From: Heterobilharzia americana | Taxonomy: Eukaryota; Platyhelminthes; Trematoda; Strigeidida; Schistosomatidae | NCBI GenBank assembly: GCA_944470555.2 | Contig: OX104130.1 | Coordinates: forward strand, 57,507,491-57,571,490 | Direction: 5' to 3' | Length of the DNA stretch: 64,000 nucleotides | The notes under the pieces: model-generated | Told to the model about the DNA's origin: nothing | Database searches by the model: none | What the model saw: only the letters and a program-made list of their open reading frames with translations | Made by a program: the position numbers and the translations under genes | In this document: positions 39,999 through 54,200 of the stretch, in pieces | Numbering within the stretch: position 1 is the first letter of the stretch | Layout: each line of letters starts with the position of its first letter

Positions 39999-42900
39999 AC
40001 AACCCCACCAGAAGTCGAACTTAAGGCTTTAGGTCGTCGGTTCGGATTTCTGAGGAGTCCCATACTAAGACGAAACAGCTGTCCTGTTCTCCCAGGTTTT
40101 CAGTGGTTCATCAGTTGATACTATGTCGTGATGGGCACTACGTTAGAAATAAAATCTCCATAAACCTTGAATTACATATAAGTAATTATTATAATAATAA
40201 CAATGATGAAATATAATGGTGATAACAATAGTAATATTATTATGAGTGTATTCATGAAAAAGGAATCAGTGAATGCAGATCTAAAATTTAGTCAGGAACT
40301 AAGGACTTATCAAGGGAGTAAGGGATGGACAAATGGATTCCTTAAAACAAAGTTTAGACTGTGTTTAATGGATTCATTGAACTAAAATTCACTGCACTGA
40401 TCTGATTATTCTATGTTCATTAGATAGCCTTCACAATATGAGTATAAACGCAACACATTTAACAGATTATTCGACTTTTTAAATGAATTCGAAGACTATA
40501 GTGTTTGAAATCTTGTGTAATCCTAACTGTTCCACTTAGTACATTATCTGCCACAAAAACCTATACAAACAACTAAATTCTAAAAAATGCACTCGTGTTC
40601 CATTTGGTGCTTCCTTTTCCCAATGTCATACAACCTAAAATCTGAGTCCTTCTAAACTACAATAGGAATATCGTCTACGAATGAAATTCAGAAATATCTA
40701 GTTTACAAGTTTCTAACAGACACCTGGATTCTACAATTAGCTATGATTATTAAATTTATTTTGTCATTAACCTCTTCTAAAAAATTACCAACGAACTGCA
40801 CTGCTTTACGTGTAAGTAAATACAACTGAGTATAAAATTCACGCAGGAAATAGGTAATATAAGTAGGAAAAAGAATAAAATGTTTTTTCAGTCTCTTCTG
40901 ACATGGATCATCTGATGTTATGCTATTTTCTTATCTGCGAATGGCTCTAATTCTTATAAATCAAATTCACTATAGGAGAAATACTATTTTTGTGAACACA
41001 TTTTGTTTCAGCCTGATTTTCCAACCATTTCCAAAGGCATACTCTAGTGTAACAAATATCATTCAGTATTGTAATTAGTGATAGACACTAACTTCTCATT
41101 TGAATTTCGGGTCCCCGCTTGTTGCACACTGTTTCCAAGGTAGGTTTAGATAAACAAGCGTGAAGTTTGTTGTAGACTGAAAATTGATTATTAGCTTCCA
41201 TAAAGATAGTAAAATTGGACTGGTCTGCCTGATATAAAAAAAAAATCTTCATTAGTTTCGTATCTGGATGTCCTTTGAAGTGACCGTAGTAATAAAGTGA
41301 CAAAAAATGAACTTAGGTGGTGTAGAAAACTTGATTATCAAAGCAATAAGAAATCAAGGATTAGTTCATTAGTGCTTCAATTGCATCATCACTTTAAAAA
41401 AAGCCTCCTTTGTTTCACTTTGTAGCAAAATATAGCCAGAAAATCACATACACAACCCTTCAGTTCCATAAACGTTACCTTTTTCACCTAAGCCACAAAA
41501 AAATTCAATAAAAGTCCATTCATCAACCTTTCGCACGTTCGTGAAGTAGGCAATGAGCTAAAACTATTGTGTGAGGGCTAATGATACTACATAACTGCCC
41601 AAACCTCGGTAGGTAGAGCAGGGCTCAAAACCACGACCCACTATTCGAAAGACATCTTCATCCATCCATCCATCCATCCAGATCAACAGAGGACCGGGCA
41701 TTACTGCTTAACGGTCTGAGTTGCCATACCTCATATCAGTACATCAAGTGAATAGGCAGTGAGATGCAAGATGAAGATAGGAGAATCCAATCAAAAGAAA
41801 TATAAAGTATAAAAAGAGAGAAACAAAGAATGAGAAAGTGGTGAGATTAGGTATAGCGTTGTTACGATGACGATAATGTGTGTATACATCTAAGCCACTG
41901 ACATCAGTTCTGAGCTATATCACATACAGTCTACAACCGCTGGTTCCTCTTGTCCCGTGGACCCCAACCAACTAGTCTGCATCGCCCCATTTGGCTCAAA
42001 CCAACAATCAAAGACGTCATACATTGATGCCATGTTTTAGTCTGGCCACCTCGGGCCATTTTCCAGCCTGGACCTACTTCGAACAACATTGTGTGGTGAG
42101 GAAATTGGCAACTAGGCATACGTAACACATGTCCCAACCAGCTATCTCAGTCGATGAAGGTTCACAACCTCGTCAACTGACTTACCTCTTCTTCCTAAAA
42201 CTCAACACCGGACATCGGCATTACTCACGTGGTGACACCACGGAATAAGGCCTATACTATGAAGGCAACGGTGGTCAAACACCTGAAGCTTTCTCATGTC
42301 TTCCACCTTCAATGGCTGTGTTTCACACTCATACAGTAGAACAAAGTGGACTGTTGTGCAGTACACGCGACCCTTAGTAGATGATTGGATATCACGGCAG
42401 CACCACAGGTGGCGTAAGTTGGCGAAAGCCAACAGTGCCTTTTGTATTCATGCGGAGATTTCACCGGTCACTGAGTCATCAGGGCTGATCATACTTCCAG
42501 GTGAGTGAAGTGGTCAACACACTCAGCCACTTCACTCTCTATTGTTAGCCGTGGTGGGGCACCGTTGAAGATCAATCCTGGAGCAGCAATTTGCATTTGG
42601 GTGGTGAGAAACGCATCCCAAACATTCTCAAATTGCTACTCAAAGTGTTCAGTAGACTCTGCATCTTATCAGCGTCTTCACCCAACAGGACTATGTCATC
42701 TGCATATTCTACGTCTACGGAAAGTTTTCCCGCAATTATGACAACCTCTTTGTAGTCAGGTGACGAGAGGGAAACCTCCATAAGAATATCTACGATAAAA
42801 CTGAATTAAAATGGAGAGAGTGGGCACCCTTGATGGACACCACTCGATGAGTACAGCTCACCTGACATCTCACCATAGGCTCCAACAAGCCCACAAGTGT

Positions 42901-45615
42901 TCGAGTAAAAAGTCTTCAATAAAGTGATGTACTTACTTGGCACGCCTTTAAGTGAGAGACATTGCAATAAGGCTTATCGATCAACGGAGTCAAATGCCGC
43001 CGCCTTCACGTCGAGAAATACAGCCAGTGTTGGGTGTCGGTAAGTGTGTCTGTGTTCCAAAACCTGGCACAGTGTGAATACTTTGTCGATACACCCACGG
43101 CTAGGTCTAAAGCCTGCCTGGTTTTCTCGGGCTTGCTGTTCCCGAGCTCCACTCAGGCGTCGAAGAATTATAGAACCCAGAATCTTAGACACTATGTTCG
43201 TCAGGCTGATTCCTCTGTGGTTATCACAAAAGGACTTCTCGCCTTTGTTGAAGACTGGGTTAACCAGTGATTTAGACCAGTCAGAGGGGATCGTATTTGA
43301 TTCCTATATACTAGGTAACACTTCCGTTAACCTGACTAAGAGCACCCTATCCTTGTATACCTCAGCAGGTAGTCCATCTGGTCCTGCTCCCCTTCCTCGT
43401 TTCAGGTTACCTACCGCTTTCTCAACTTCTCCTAGTGTTGAAGGTCCTATCTCTATGTCCTATTCAGGATCCGGCTGGATAGCGGGCAACACAATGGTGG
43501 CTGGAGACTATTCAAGCGGTCCCTCAAAGTGTTCTACCCATAGTTCCAGTTATCTCCCTTGCGAGTGAATCGCAGATCCATCCTTCTCCGCTATGGTCTC
43601 ACTAACCGCAGTCAACCTTTTCCCCTCAGTTTCCTTAATAAGTCTGAACAACTGTCCACTGTTATCACTCGCCGCTGCCTTCTCCATCTCTTTACCTTTC
43701 TCCACCCACCAGTATTCGCCGTCATTGTGTAGACTTTTTCTCAGTCTACTTTTAAGCCATGTCCGCTCTTCATTGTACTCACAGCCTGAAGGGATGTGTT
43801 CACGTGCATTCATTGATTCCAAAAAAGCTGCTGATATCCACTGGCTCTTTTCAACCACTATTTGACAGTCAGTAACGGTTTTCAACGCTGCTTTTACACC
43901 AGACTGGAGATGGCACCAAGCTTCTTCTAGATCAATGAGAGTGTTCTCTTCCAATAACTGCCTAGCCAATTTCTCACTGAAAGCGGCTTTCGTGTTTTCG
44001 TCATCCAGCAGCACTCGTTATGGTTTTGTTTTTCCCTACATCCATTGAGACACAGGCATATACGACCTCGGACCAACGCGTGGTCTCTATCCAAACACGT
44101 ACTCCAGAAGGTTCGGCAGTCTTTCACCGATCCTCTCTAGCGGTGACTAATACCAATGTGGTCTATCTGTGTCCATCGCTGAGTTGACCTCGGTGGACGT
44201 CAGACACGTCAGACAGTGTCTTTCTTTATGTCTGGAATTTGTGCTGGCTAAAAATAGGCAGTTATCTGAGCACAGCTGTAGTAGGCAATCACCGTTTTCT
44301 GTTCGTTCAGCCAGGACTCCGAAAGTGCCACCTAAGTGCATTTCTGCCTCACTCAGTCCACCCACCTGTGCATTGAAGTCACCTGCAACAGCCACCACGT
44401 CCAAACGTTTGGCTTTCGAGAGGAGGCCAGACAGTTTTCGATAGAACTCGTCCTTCACTTCATCCCAACTACAGTCAGTCGGTGCGTAAGCAAAAATTAC
44501 AAAGAGACAACGGCGAGTTTCACTACTCCTTTTACTTCTCACTGTGCCGTTCACTCGGATAGCGCAGAGGCGACTGTCAACTGGGATCCAGTCTAGTAGT
44601 CAGCTTTCTGCCCTAGTGCTTAGTGCTATGCCTACACCTGCAAGACCACGAGAGCTAGCTATCGGATCTCCAGAAACTCGAAGGGTGAATTTTGCGGATT
44701 CATCAGATTGGCCGGGAGATGTTAGGGGAATAACCGCACTTGGGTCCTGTATGCGTGTCTCACAAACACAGCACACATCCATGGCCCGAGTTGCTACAGT
44801 CTCTGCCAACGAAGCCTGTTGACCAATTTGACGGAGGGTGTGGACATTGAAGACCCCAATGTGTAATTTGGAGCGTGGTTTAAGGAGACCAAGGATGCTG
44901 TTCTGTGGACTCGGATCGTTGTGGAAGGCTGCAGAACTAGGAGAAATTAAAGGTGGTGTAGTATTGTTAATTGAGAGATGTGAAGGAAAACTATAAGGTA
45001 ATGATGGAGGAGGTGGATAGCAGTCAGAAGAAACTTGACTGCTGACAGAGTTGTGAGGACGAGTGACACTTCCCGGCTGCCACACCGTGGAAGGCTATTT
45101 CTTCTTAAAGTACCTGAAAGAGATTTGTGTGGCCATAGAGCCAATCGGATATCTGTTTGAGGCCTGTCACATAGCCTTTTGTGTATGGTTGTTTTTAACT
45201 TTTGTATTTTTGGGGCCGAATGGTCGAAAAGAAACGACAAATGAACCAACACCGCCGACCAGGCAGACTGTGGGGCATGGTAGAGTGTGTTATTTTTGGG
45301 GCCGATCTTTTCTAACGCAGTTTGCGCATACTCTTATATAAGGGTGAGTATTTACAAAGTGATAGAAATTACTGCTATCGTTGAACACTTACCTTATCAA
45401 TGTTAACAATCGCTTCAGAGATTTGTTCCATATCAGCCTGACAATAAGCCATGGTCAAATGTACTTCACATCGCAGACGATAATATAGACTGAAATTGAA
45501 GAGAAAAACCAGAATTCTTGATTCTAAATTTTACAGATAAAAAAACAATACATTCTTGTTGAAATATTCGTGTCATTCTGTAACCCTATATTGCCCCGAA
45601 TGGGTTGGGAGACTG

Positions 45616-45661
<46 letters not shown>

Positions 45662-48215
45662 TTGAGCAAAATAACCCTGATTATCTGAATTTTTAACTTC
45701 TCTTTTGCTAAGAAAACTTCTGAATAGTATTCTGCGCAACATCGGTGAGAATTCAAAGGAAATATTGTTTAGTTTAATACTGAAAAACCCACAGGATGAT
45801 CTCAAGTTAACAAAACAATCAACTTCAACAGTCAACATATAAAAAATTATTGACGGTCAACAACCAAATAATTTAGTCCATTTCGAGTCAAAATTTTAAT
45901 TCCACAATCAAAACGAGCTACACAGTAGGTCACAGGTTGTAGTCAGGGCTGTGATAAATACTTTCTGTTATTTTTACTATTGAGCTACGCTTACTGAAAA
46001 TTTCTTGTGGGATAACTTATTTTGAATAAAATGTATAATGGAAAACTATTAACAAAAGTTTTAGTAAGAATGTATATCACCTTTTTGCCAATCAAAACAC
46101 CCTTCATCTTATGAATTTGACTACTGCTTTCGTTAAACTAATGAAGCAGTACCAGACAAACTGACAAGAAGTAGTCGAATTTTTAGTTCACATAATTTTT
46201 TCAAAAATGCAGGTGTATAGGACTACTATCATAGCACCCGTGTAATGCTTTAAATAACAAACTGCAGTTCAAGTTGAAGGTGATTAAAGATTCAGTGTGT
46301 TGGGGATTTCCAATAACTATCTTCTTCTTACGGTTGGTGTATGCGGAACAATATCTAAGTGCTTACTTTCATTCCTCAAGGGGAGCTGGTCAGGCAACAG
46401 CGATATTACCTCAAAATCATTTAAAAAGGGATTACATGCCCATGATTCAAAGAATGGTATGAGGCTATTTTATAAATCATCTGTATGGTCATAGCTCAGT
46501 TTAAAACCTATCGTACCATTCTATGATTTCTACTTAAAAATAGCATACGAGCAGTTAATAGAAGGCTGAAAAAGGTTGAAATATGTAATTGGTTAAAATG
46601 AGCAATCATCAGTCAATTAGGTACAAAACTGTCTTCTCAGCAATTAACTATTTTTACTGATAACTTCATTTTACCTGAAGGCTTATGGAGGTTAATTAAT
46701 TGATTTTCAGGTTGAAGTTCATCACGGACTGACATCAGCTGGGGCAAAATTGGAAACCTGGGAGCAGTAGGTAAATGTTACGTCCTAGTATGGGACTCCT
46801 CAGCAGTGCGGACCCATGATCCCCCCAGGGATCGGACCCAGAAACTTCAGACTCCGTAGCCACCACGTTACCATTGACCGGCAGGGTCGGAATCCAACCA
46901 CCTACCATTTTACTTCTCATCATTTGAACTTCTTTTTTTCGTGTTAAAGTACTGTAAAGCGGTTACTTTTCTTTATACCACTTGCAATCCTAGTCTCTCC
47001 CTATTAATTGATCTATGTTTAGATGCATTTTTGTTTATCCTGATTTCATGGGCCAAGAAGATATGCAAACATATTTATGATATTGCTGAGCCCTCATTCT
47101 CAACTAATTCGGTTGGAATACTGAACTATTCTTTTACATTATGGTTATTATCTTCCCCTTGGGTTCCTAGTGGAATATAGGGCTTCAGTAGTACGCCTCC
47201 ATTGCACTCTCTTCTCTGCAGTCTTTTCAACCTGCCGCAACGACTGCCAACAAACTTTCATTTCTTCCTCACACCATCTCCTCCATGTCACTGTCTCGTC
47301 AGACGCCCAACTCATCGTTTTCTATCAGGGTTCAAATCGACGGCATGACCTGGTGCTTGATATCCCCAATCAGTCTTCTCAGTGTATGCTCAATCCAATC
47401 CATTTCCACTTTCTCCTGCATATTTGTTGGGTGATGGCTTCTTCGTTGGTTTGTTCTCAGAGTTCTCTGTTGCTTTTTCGTTCTGGACATCTGATCTTCA
47501 GTGTCAGTATCGAGTGAACTAGCGTAGACGGTAGCTGTTGATGAATGTCTGTAGTTTGTTGGAAGTGCATTCCATGACGCGCCAAGTCTCTGAACCATAT
47601 AGAAACACTGACTTGACCGACATTAGTGTTGAACATGCGGATCTTGTTCACACTTCATGCTGAGTTAAGTTTCAGACTAATGAAGGAAGGTCTGTCTTGC
47701 TGTGTTTCCGATCCTGGTTTTGACATCCTCGTCTGTGCCTGTGCCTCCTGTAGTAGAAACGATGCTGCCCTGCCTAGGTAAATGAAAGAGACTACTTCCT
47801 TTAGGTTCCTCCCGTTGATGGTGACTGATGTTTGTTGTTGATGCTGTTGTTGGTTGGGTATCTTCATCACCTCCATCTTCTCTAAATTCGCTTGAAGTCC
47901 CGTTTTCGCTGCCCTGCCTCTTCTGTCAACTTGCTAGTTGTCGCTTGTAGATCTTCGAGTTTGTGCCACAAGACATTAGACACAAATAATCATCGGCGAA
48001 ATGAAAACCTTCTTCTGGGGTCTTTTCATCTATCCAGCTAGCGTTAGCCCCTCTTCTCGCTCCTCACGGTTTGCTGCATGATCCACTCCAGTTGACCACA
48101 ATCAGGGAGAGCACTAGTGATAGTAGGCGGCAGCCTTGTCTTACTCCTGTCTTCACTTCTAAGGCGTCACTGAGCTTTCCATTGTGGCTCACCTGGCATG
48201 TGGCCTCATCATCAT

Positions 48216-48246
<31 letters not shown>

Positions 48247-51200
48247 AGCATATAGCTGTTGAATGAGATTGATAAAGGTTTGTGGCACTAAAAGCGTGGT
48301 GTTGAAGCAACTGCTTGTCAAATTGCCTCTCAGTCGACGCTGTCGAAGGCCGTTTCAATGTCGATGAAGTTGAAGTAGAGAGTTGACTGCCGTTCTATAC
48401 TCTCTTCTATGATGAAGCGTATCGTTGTGTAGTGTTGCAGTTTGGTCCACACATGATTTCCTCCTCCTGAAGTCAGCAAGCCAGTCTGATCTGGGTGTAA
48501 TTTTGAATCCAGCGCATCCTTTAGTCTCTCCAGGACGATGCGGCATAATATTTTGCTTGCTTTGGGTGGACAGCAGCTGATTTCTCACCAGTTCTTGCAA
48601 AGGCTTAGGTCTCACTTCTTTGGGAGTTTGACAAGCTAGCTGTTCTCCCAATAAGTGGGGAGTACCTTTCGTTCCTTCCATCCTTGCAAACCTTGTGCAG
48701 TAGTGGTGTGGTGTGAGCATGTCCGCCGCTGATGTCTCTGAGTCTGTTTTCAGTGCTTGTGGTGGAGTTCCATCTGGTCCTGCTGCTTTCTCGGATTTCA
48801 GCAATTTTATGGCATTCAGGGCTTCTGCTTTTGTCGGAGGTCTTGTGTTCACTGGTAGTTCTGTGGTTGCTGGTGGTATTTCTAGACGAGTTGCAGGTGG
48901 TGATGGTGGTCGGTTCAAGAGCTTCATGAAGTGGTCAGCCCATTGTTCCTTTATTTCTCCTCTTTGGTAACTAGCTTTCCTTCACTATCTCTCATTGGTT
49001 TCGTCTGTGTTGATCTCTTTCTTACGAGATGGTAAACTGATTATTTGACATGGTGTTGTCAGGTTTCGCCTACCAGCCTACAGCCTGTTCTGCTTCATTT
49101 GCCAATGTGTCGTAGAAGTGTCTACTGTCTATGCGCGCACTCTTCTTCACTTCTTTGTCCAGTGTAGTGTTGTACAGGTTGTACTCACTTCTTCTTTTCG
49201 TCGTGCATGCTTGCACTGCATTGTTCGTCTTATGCTTCACCATCTTCCTCTCCCTACTGCATCAGCTTCCATGTGTCAGTGGAGATCCATTCCTTGTCTC
49301 ACCTTGCTTCTTCTTCCTTCCTAATACGGTTATGCAGCTTTCTTTCCACATAGCTTTCAAAGAGTGCTCTTCCAGTGTTCTTCCACACAGGTTCCTTCAG
49401 GAATGTTGCTCAGTGACTCTCATTTTGTTCTGATAGCTGATGTGAAGATGTCCTTTGAAGTCTCGTGCTTCAGTTTTTGTTCTGGGTGTGTAACCTGACC
49501 TGTGGCCTATCACCAACTACTTTGCAGGCTTTCAATTTGATTTTGAAGTCTGATTCCTTACACTAGATAGTGATTGGTGTGAACCTACATCTGCTCCCCT
49601 TCTTGATCTGATCTTGTGTCCAGTTGGCTGCATCTCCACTTTCTGCAGATTGGGATGAAGTCGATCTGATTTTTAGTGTAGTGTGTCCATCTGGTGTCTG
49701 ATGAAATCAAATGCATGTCGCTGCATTGTGAATATCCTTGTGTTTGTACACAGTGCCTTCTGTCACCAAATCGTTGAATGCACAGAAATCTGCAAACAGT
49801 TCTCCATTCTCCTTCATGTCACCGAGTGCCTCTCCACCCATGATGAGTTCTCTTCCTGTGTTGTCCACATTCATGTCACCCAACCCATTATAATTTTGAC
49901 GTCACCAACTGGGTAGTGGTCTTGTCCGGTACTGATTGCAGTTGTCTGTAGAATTCTTCCTCCTTCTCTTGATCTGGATTATTTGTTGGAGCGTATCATT
50001 CACTTACATGGTTGTTTTGTTTTCTACTTAGGGATTAGATGCAATCTAATACATAAAATCAGTCAGTCATTAATTGGTTAGTAGTTAGTCTTACGTGATA
50101 GACATACGCTATTTACTGGCCGATTCAAAATCTCGAATAAATAGGTCAAAACCAGGGTTATAGACAGGCAGTAAGAAAATGTAGATAGATTCAATTAGGA
50201 TAGCTGAATCACAATTCCCTTGACCTCCAGGTTTAAGTTTCTGAGTAGATAAGAAATATTTTGAGCTTGCTAGCGATCACTAACAAGCAGGAAGCTCAGG
50301 CTCAGAATCTACTGCAAACTACTACAAGCTATATGATTTTAAATACTCTGCACTGAGATACCGACTCAGTTAGCTCAGTTACCAGCACAAGAAGTTAATA
50401 TGTGCAATTCTGTTAATCTATAGAACCAGAAACATGACACTGGTAACTATTGGTAGTCAAGTAACACTGGCTTCCCGTCTTCACTAGCCTGACTACAGTG
50501 GACAATCTGCAGACCATTCAACCCATTGCACAGTAATAGCTAGTTAGTTGTGTTGCTATTTGACAGCCTTTGACATTAATGGGCTTTTGAAAGGTTTAGT
50601 GTACATTAGTTTTCATATACGATCCAACACATGCATGAGCTTAAAACAGTAAATAACTACACTTTATATCTCATGACTGGCTCAGCTGAATAATTGATGT
50701 AAGTAAGTGGTTTAGTATATCCATCGATCATTTCGCTAACATTCTGTATGGCAGCGTGGCACCTGCTGGAAGAATGGGTACCAAATATTAGAAAGTCGCT
50801 GTGTAGTAATCATTGATTACTCAGTACTGACTTCATTCCATATAGATTTTCGGAATTCATAAAGGAAATTCATAATTTATTGGGTAACCATGTATATAGT
50901 AAACGCGCGTGCTCTTCATTCACACAATATGATGATACTTTGCTGTGAACCAGCTGAAACGTAAAAACACTGAATTTCAAGTTTATAATAACGTCAATTT
51001 TCGGTCGAACTCTTGGATAATGTGTGAGTTAATACTGCTACTTTATCCGAAACTAAACTAAAGTATTCAGTATTCTTCTGTTTGAATTATTTCTTCAGCG
51101 AATGTTAAGCTGTAGCAAGTACTGTTTGAAGCTTAGACGGTAAGCTTTCGGAAATTCGAAAAGTAAGCCAGTATAAAGTATTGGTTTCATTTCTCTCTAA

Positions 51201-54200
51201 GAAGCCAAAATGTTAATGGACAGCGGTAATCAATAATATTTTACGACATTCTTCAAGTTGTATATAAGGTCAGGTTTCACCTTAGGAATGTTGTTTTAAG
51301 AAGGATAGATATATATTGGTCATAGAATATTTTATAGTTCACATTCAATATTGTCCGGAGATAAAGTGTTTCATTGACTGACTTGGACTAACAAAACCAA
51401 CTTAGAACCTCGCACACAGGTGCATCGGCACAAGTTCCCACACTTCATATTCGTAAACAAGGAAGAAGTGGATATAAAAAGAGCGATATCAAAGTAGACA
51501 AAATTGTGTGAGAGAATAAATAATCTGAAGATAGCGAATAGTGCAAATATTCAAGCTTCAGAAGACGTCTAGGAATGAATACATCTGCTGCATTTGACCG
51601 ATTTTCAGTCATGTCACCTAGAATCCTCAACCAATGATTCCTTTTGTCTTGTGGAATCCAACCATGCAGTCTGAATCTCCCTACACGACTTAGACCAACA
51701 GTCAGAGAATTCACTAACTGGTACCACTTATTCTATACGCCTTATCGGAAAATGTGGAAATCACTTACCAACTATGTAGCTTGAAGTAGTCTCTTGACTC
51801 CTTTAGTTAAAAGTAGTAATAGTAAGTGTCAAGTTGTAGAGGCAGTCAATTTTTTTTATTTGACATCCATTTTCGATGACATCAACTCATTAACAAATAT
51901 GTATATTTCTGACACAGTCAACAAATGACTCACCACAACATTTCTGAATAATTTTAAAATTTAGTAAACTCACCTATCTTGTTTAGTTAAATGATCAATG
52001 ATCAATTGTAAGCTCTTAGAAGTTTTCAGTCTAGTCTGTGTATCACGTTGAAGTAACGGTGAGCACAAGCGCCACAGTGTAAGGCAACCTTGTGTAATCA
52101 TTTCTGGTTGGTAGCTTGGATTTATTAGACACTTTTCCAACAAATTATGACATTTCTGCATAGCATGATAGTGAACCTATTGTTTTACAAATTATCGAAA
52201 TGAGAAAAGACAAAACAAATATAACTAAAAACGTCCTTGTGACGCTAAAAGCTGGATAGTTTTATATAATTTGAAACAATGTACAACACAAATTAAGTAA
52301 ATCACACGCACACATGCTTTGAATTTCAGACCGTGATCTACAGCTTGGCAAGTAGAAGGGATCTCCAGAATCTAAAACAAAGATACTTGCAATTTATTGA
52401 CATATCCACGTCCATCTCAATTACAAAAGCCTAACAACTTACTGTCTAAAATAAGTGGGTTAATTTTGATAGGATTGTGTTCTCTGAGCTGGATCGTTTA
52501 ATCGTGGGGCTTTCGTTGTCATTCCTGACAACATCATCAGAATTAACTTCAGGAAGAAGTGAGCTTCAAACTTCTCTACGCAATTTAGTTAGTAGCTTTT
52601 CTTGATGGCCTTGTGTGTGATTGGTTGCTTTTGCCAAGATCTTGCCACTATCTCCATGTTTATTTTGATCGGTCGTTCCGATGACCTGAAACTTGATCTT
52701 CTTGTTGTTTCTTATTGGTTGGTAGGTTGGGTCAATGTCGATATGTCTGTTGATTGCTAACTGACCTGAATGCCAAGCTTCTAAAAATTCTCTGGTATTC
52801 TTTGTATTTCCTCTGTCCAGGATTTTCACTTTTTATCAGTCAAATTCATGTTCACAGTTGTCTGTACGCATCGATATAAGCGAAGATGTATCACGACTCT
52901 TTAAAGCCAGTTGATGTTCATGTTAACGGATGCAAAGAGGGCGACCACCCTGTCTGATATGGTGTTTTTCGCAGCTTCTACAGTTTATTTCGCAGAGAAT
53001 GTTTGGTTTGTCTTCTTTTTTATTGTATTGTTTGGTGTACATAACAGAGACTGAAGAGATTTTTATGGTCTTTTGAGATACAGGGATTCCAAGAGGCTTC
53101 AATAATCTCGTCGTGATCTCGAATACGTTCTTCGTGTAGGGTGGGATAATCCGTTTGTTAGATTTCGAGGTGCAATTCTTGGTTGGTGATGAATTATGTA
53201 AACATCTTCTGATAAAGTTGCATGAATAACCGTCCTTCTGGAAGGCAGTCATCAAATAGTTTTTCCTAGTTTTCTCCGTAGGGTTGATGTACTACAGTAT
53301 ATTTTCGCTCTTTTGGACAATGTTTATACAACTGATTTTGTGTCCTCTTGGGTTGTTGCTATTGCAGTTGAGAATTTGATCCGTTTGAGTTGGCTATTTG
53401 CATACTTCAGTTTCCAATTTCCTAGAATCGCTCTATTGATCAAAACGTCTAGAAATGCCAGTTTGTTATTTGATTCCTCTTCAGTTGTGGATTTGATGTT
53501 GTCGTTTCTCCTAGTGATGATAAATGTATCATCTACATACTGGATCCTAAGCTTTGGTTTGATCAACGGTAATACCACAGTTTCCAACCTTTGCATTACT
53601 GCTTTTGAAACTAGTCCTGATATAGTTGTTTCCTTTGTTTGTTTGTAGAGTTTGCCGTTGAAATGAGAATATGTTGCAAGACATAAATCAATTAATCCCA
53701 ACAAACTTGAATATTATAGTCGTGTGTTGCGAGAGGTATGTATTATTGTTGAGGAGGAGTCATTGAATCCTTTGCCAGTTTCGGTTTAATTGAGATGTAT
53801 GGAGCTGTAACGTCAAAAGATACCATTAGTTCATCGTTGTCAATATGAATATGTTAGATCTATTCCAGAAGGGTTGACAGAGTGGTCGCATGATTCTGCT
53901 AGATGTTTTAACTTTCTGAAGAGTTCTTTTGACAGATTACATGTGGGGGTCCCTGGAAGTGAAACAGTTGGTCGTAGTTGGGTGTTTGGTTTGTTTATTT
54001 TTGGTCTACCATAGAAACGTGGGTTAACACGTTCATTGTATTTCATTCTCCACCGCTCTTGTTTTGTAATTCGTTCCGCTCTGACGAGTTTGTCCAAGGT
54101 CTAGGTGATTTGATTATCAAACTTCTGAGTGGAATTTGTCTCCATTGGTTGCTAAACGTTTCAGCCTATCAAGAAGTCTTCTGCCTATCTGATATGATCG

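Noticed and set aside
41088..41303. 71-codon minus frame as a CFAP46 exon
   Set aside because: It lies between exons 5 and 6, which already join in phase with continuous homology (NIDK-ALKFDE). It has no phase-compatible acceptor and donor pair.
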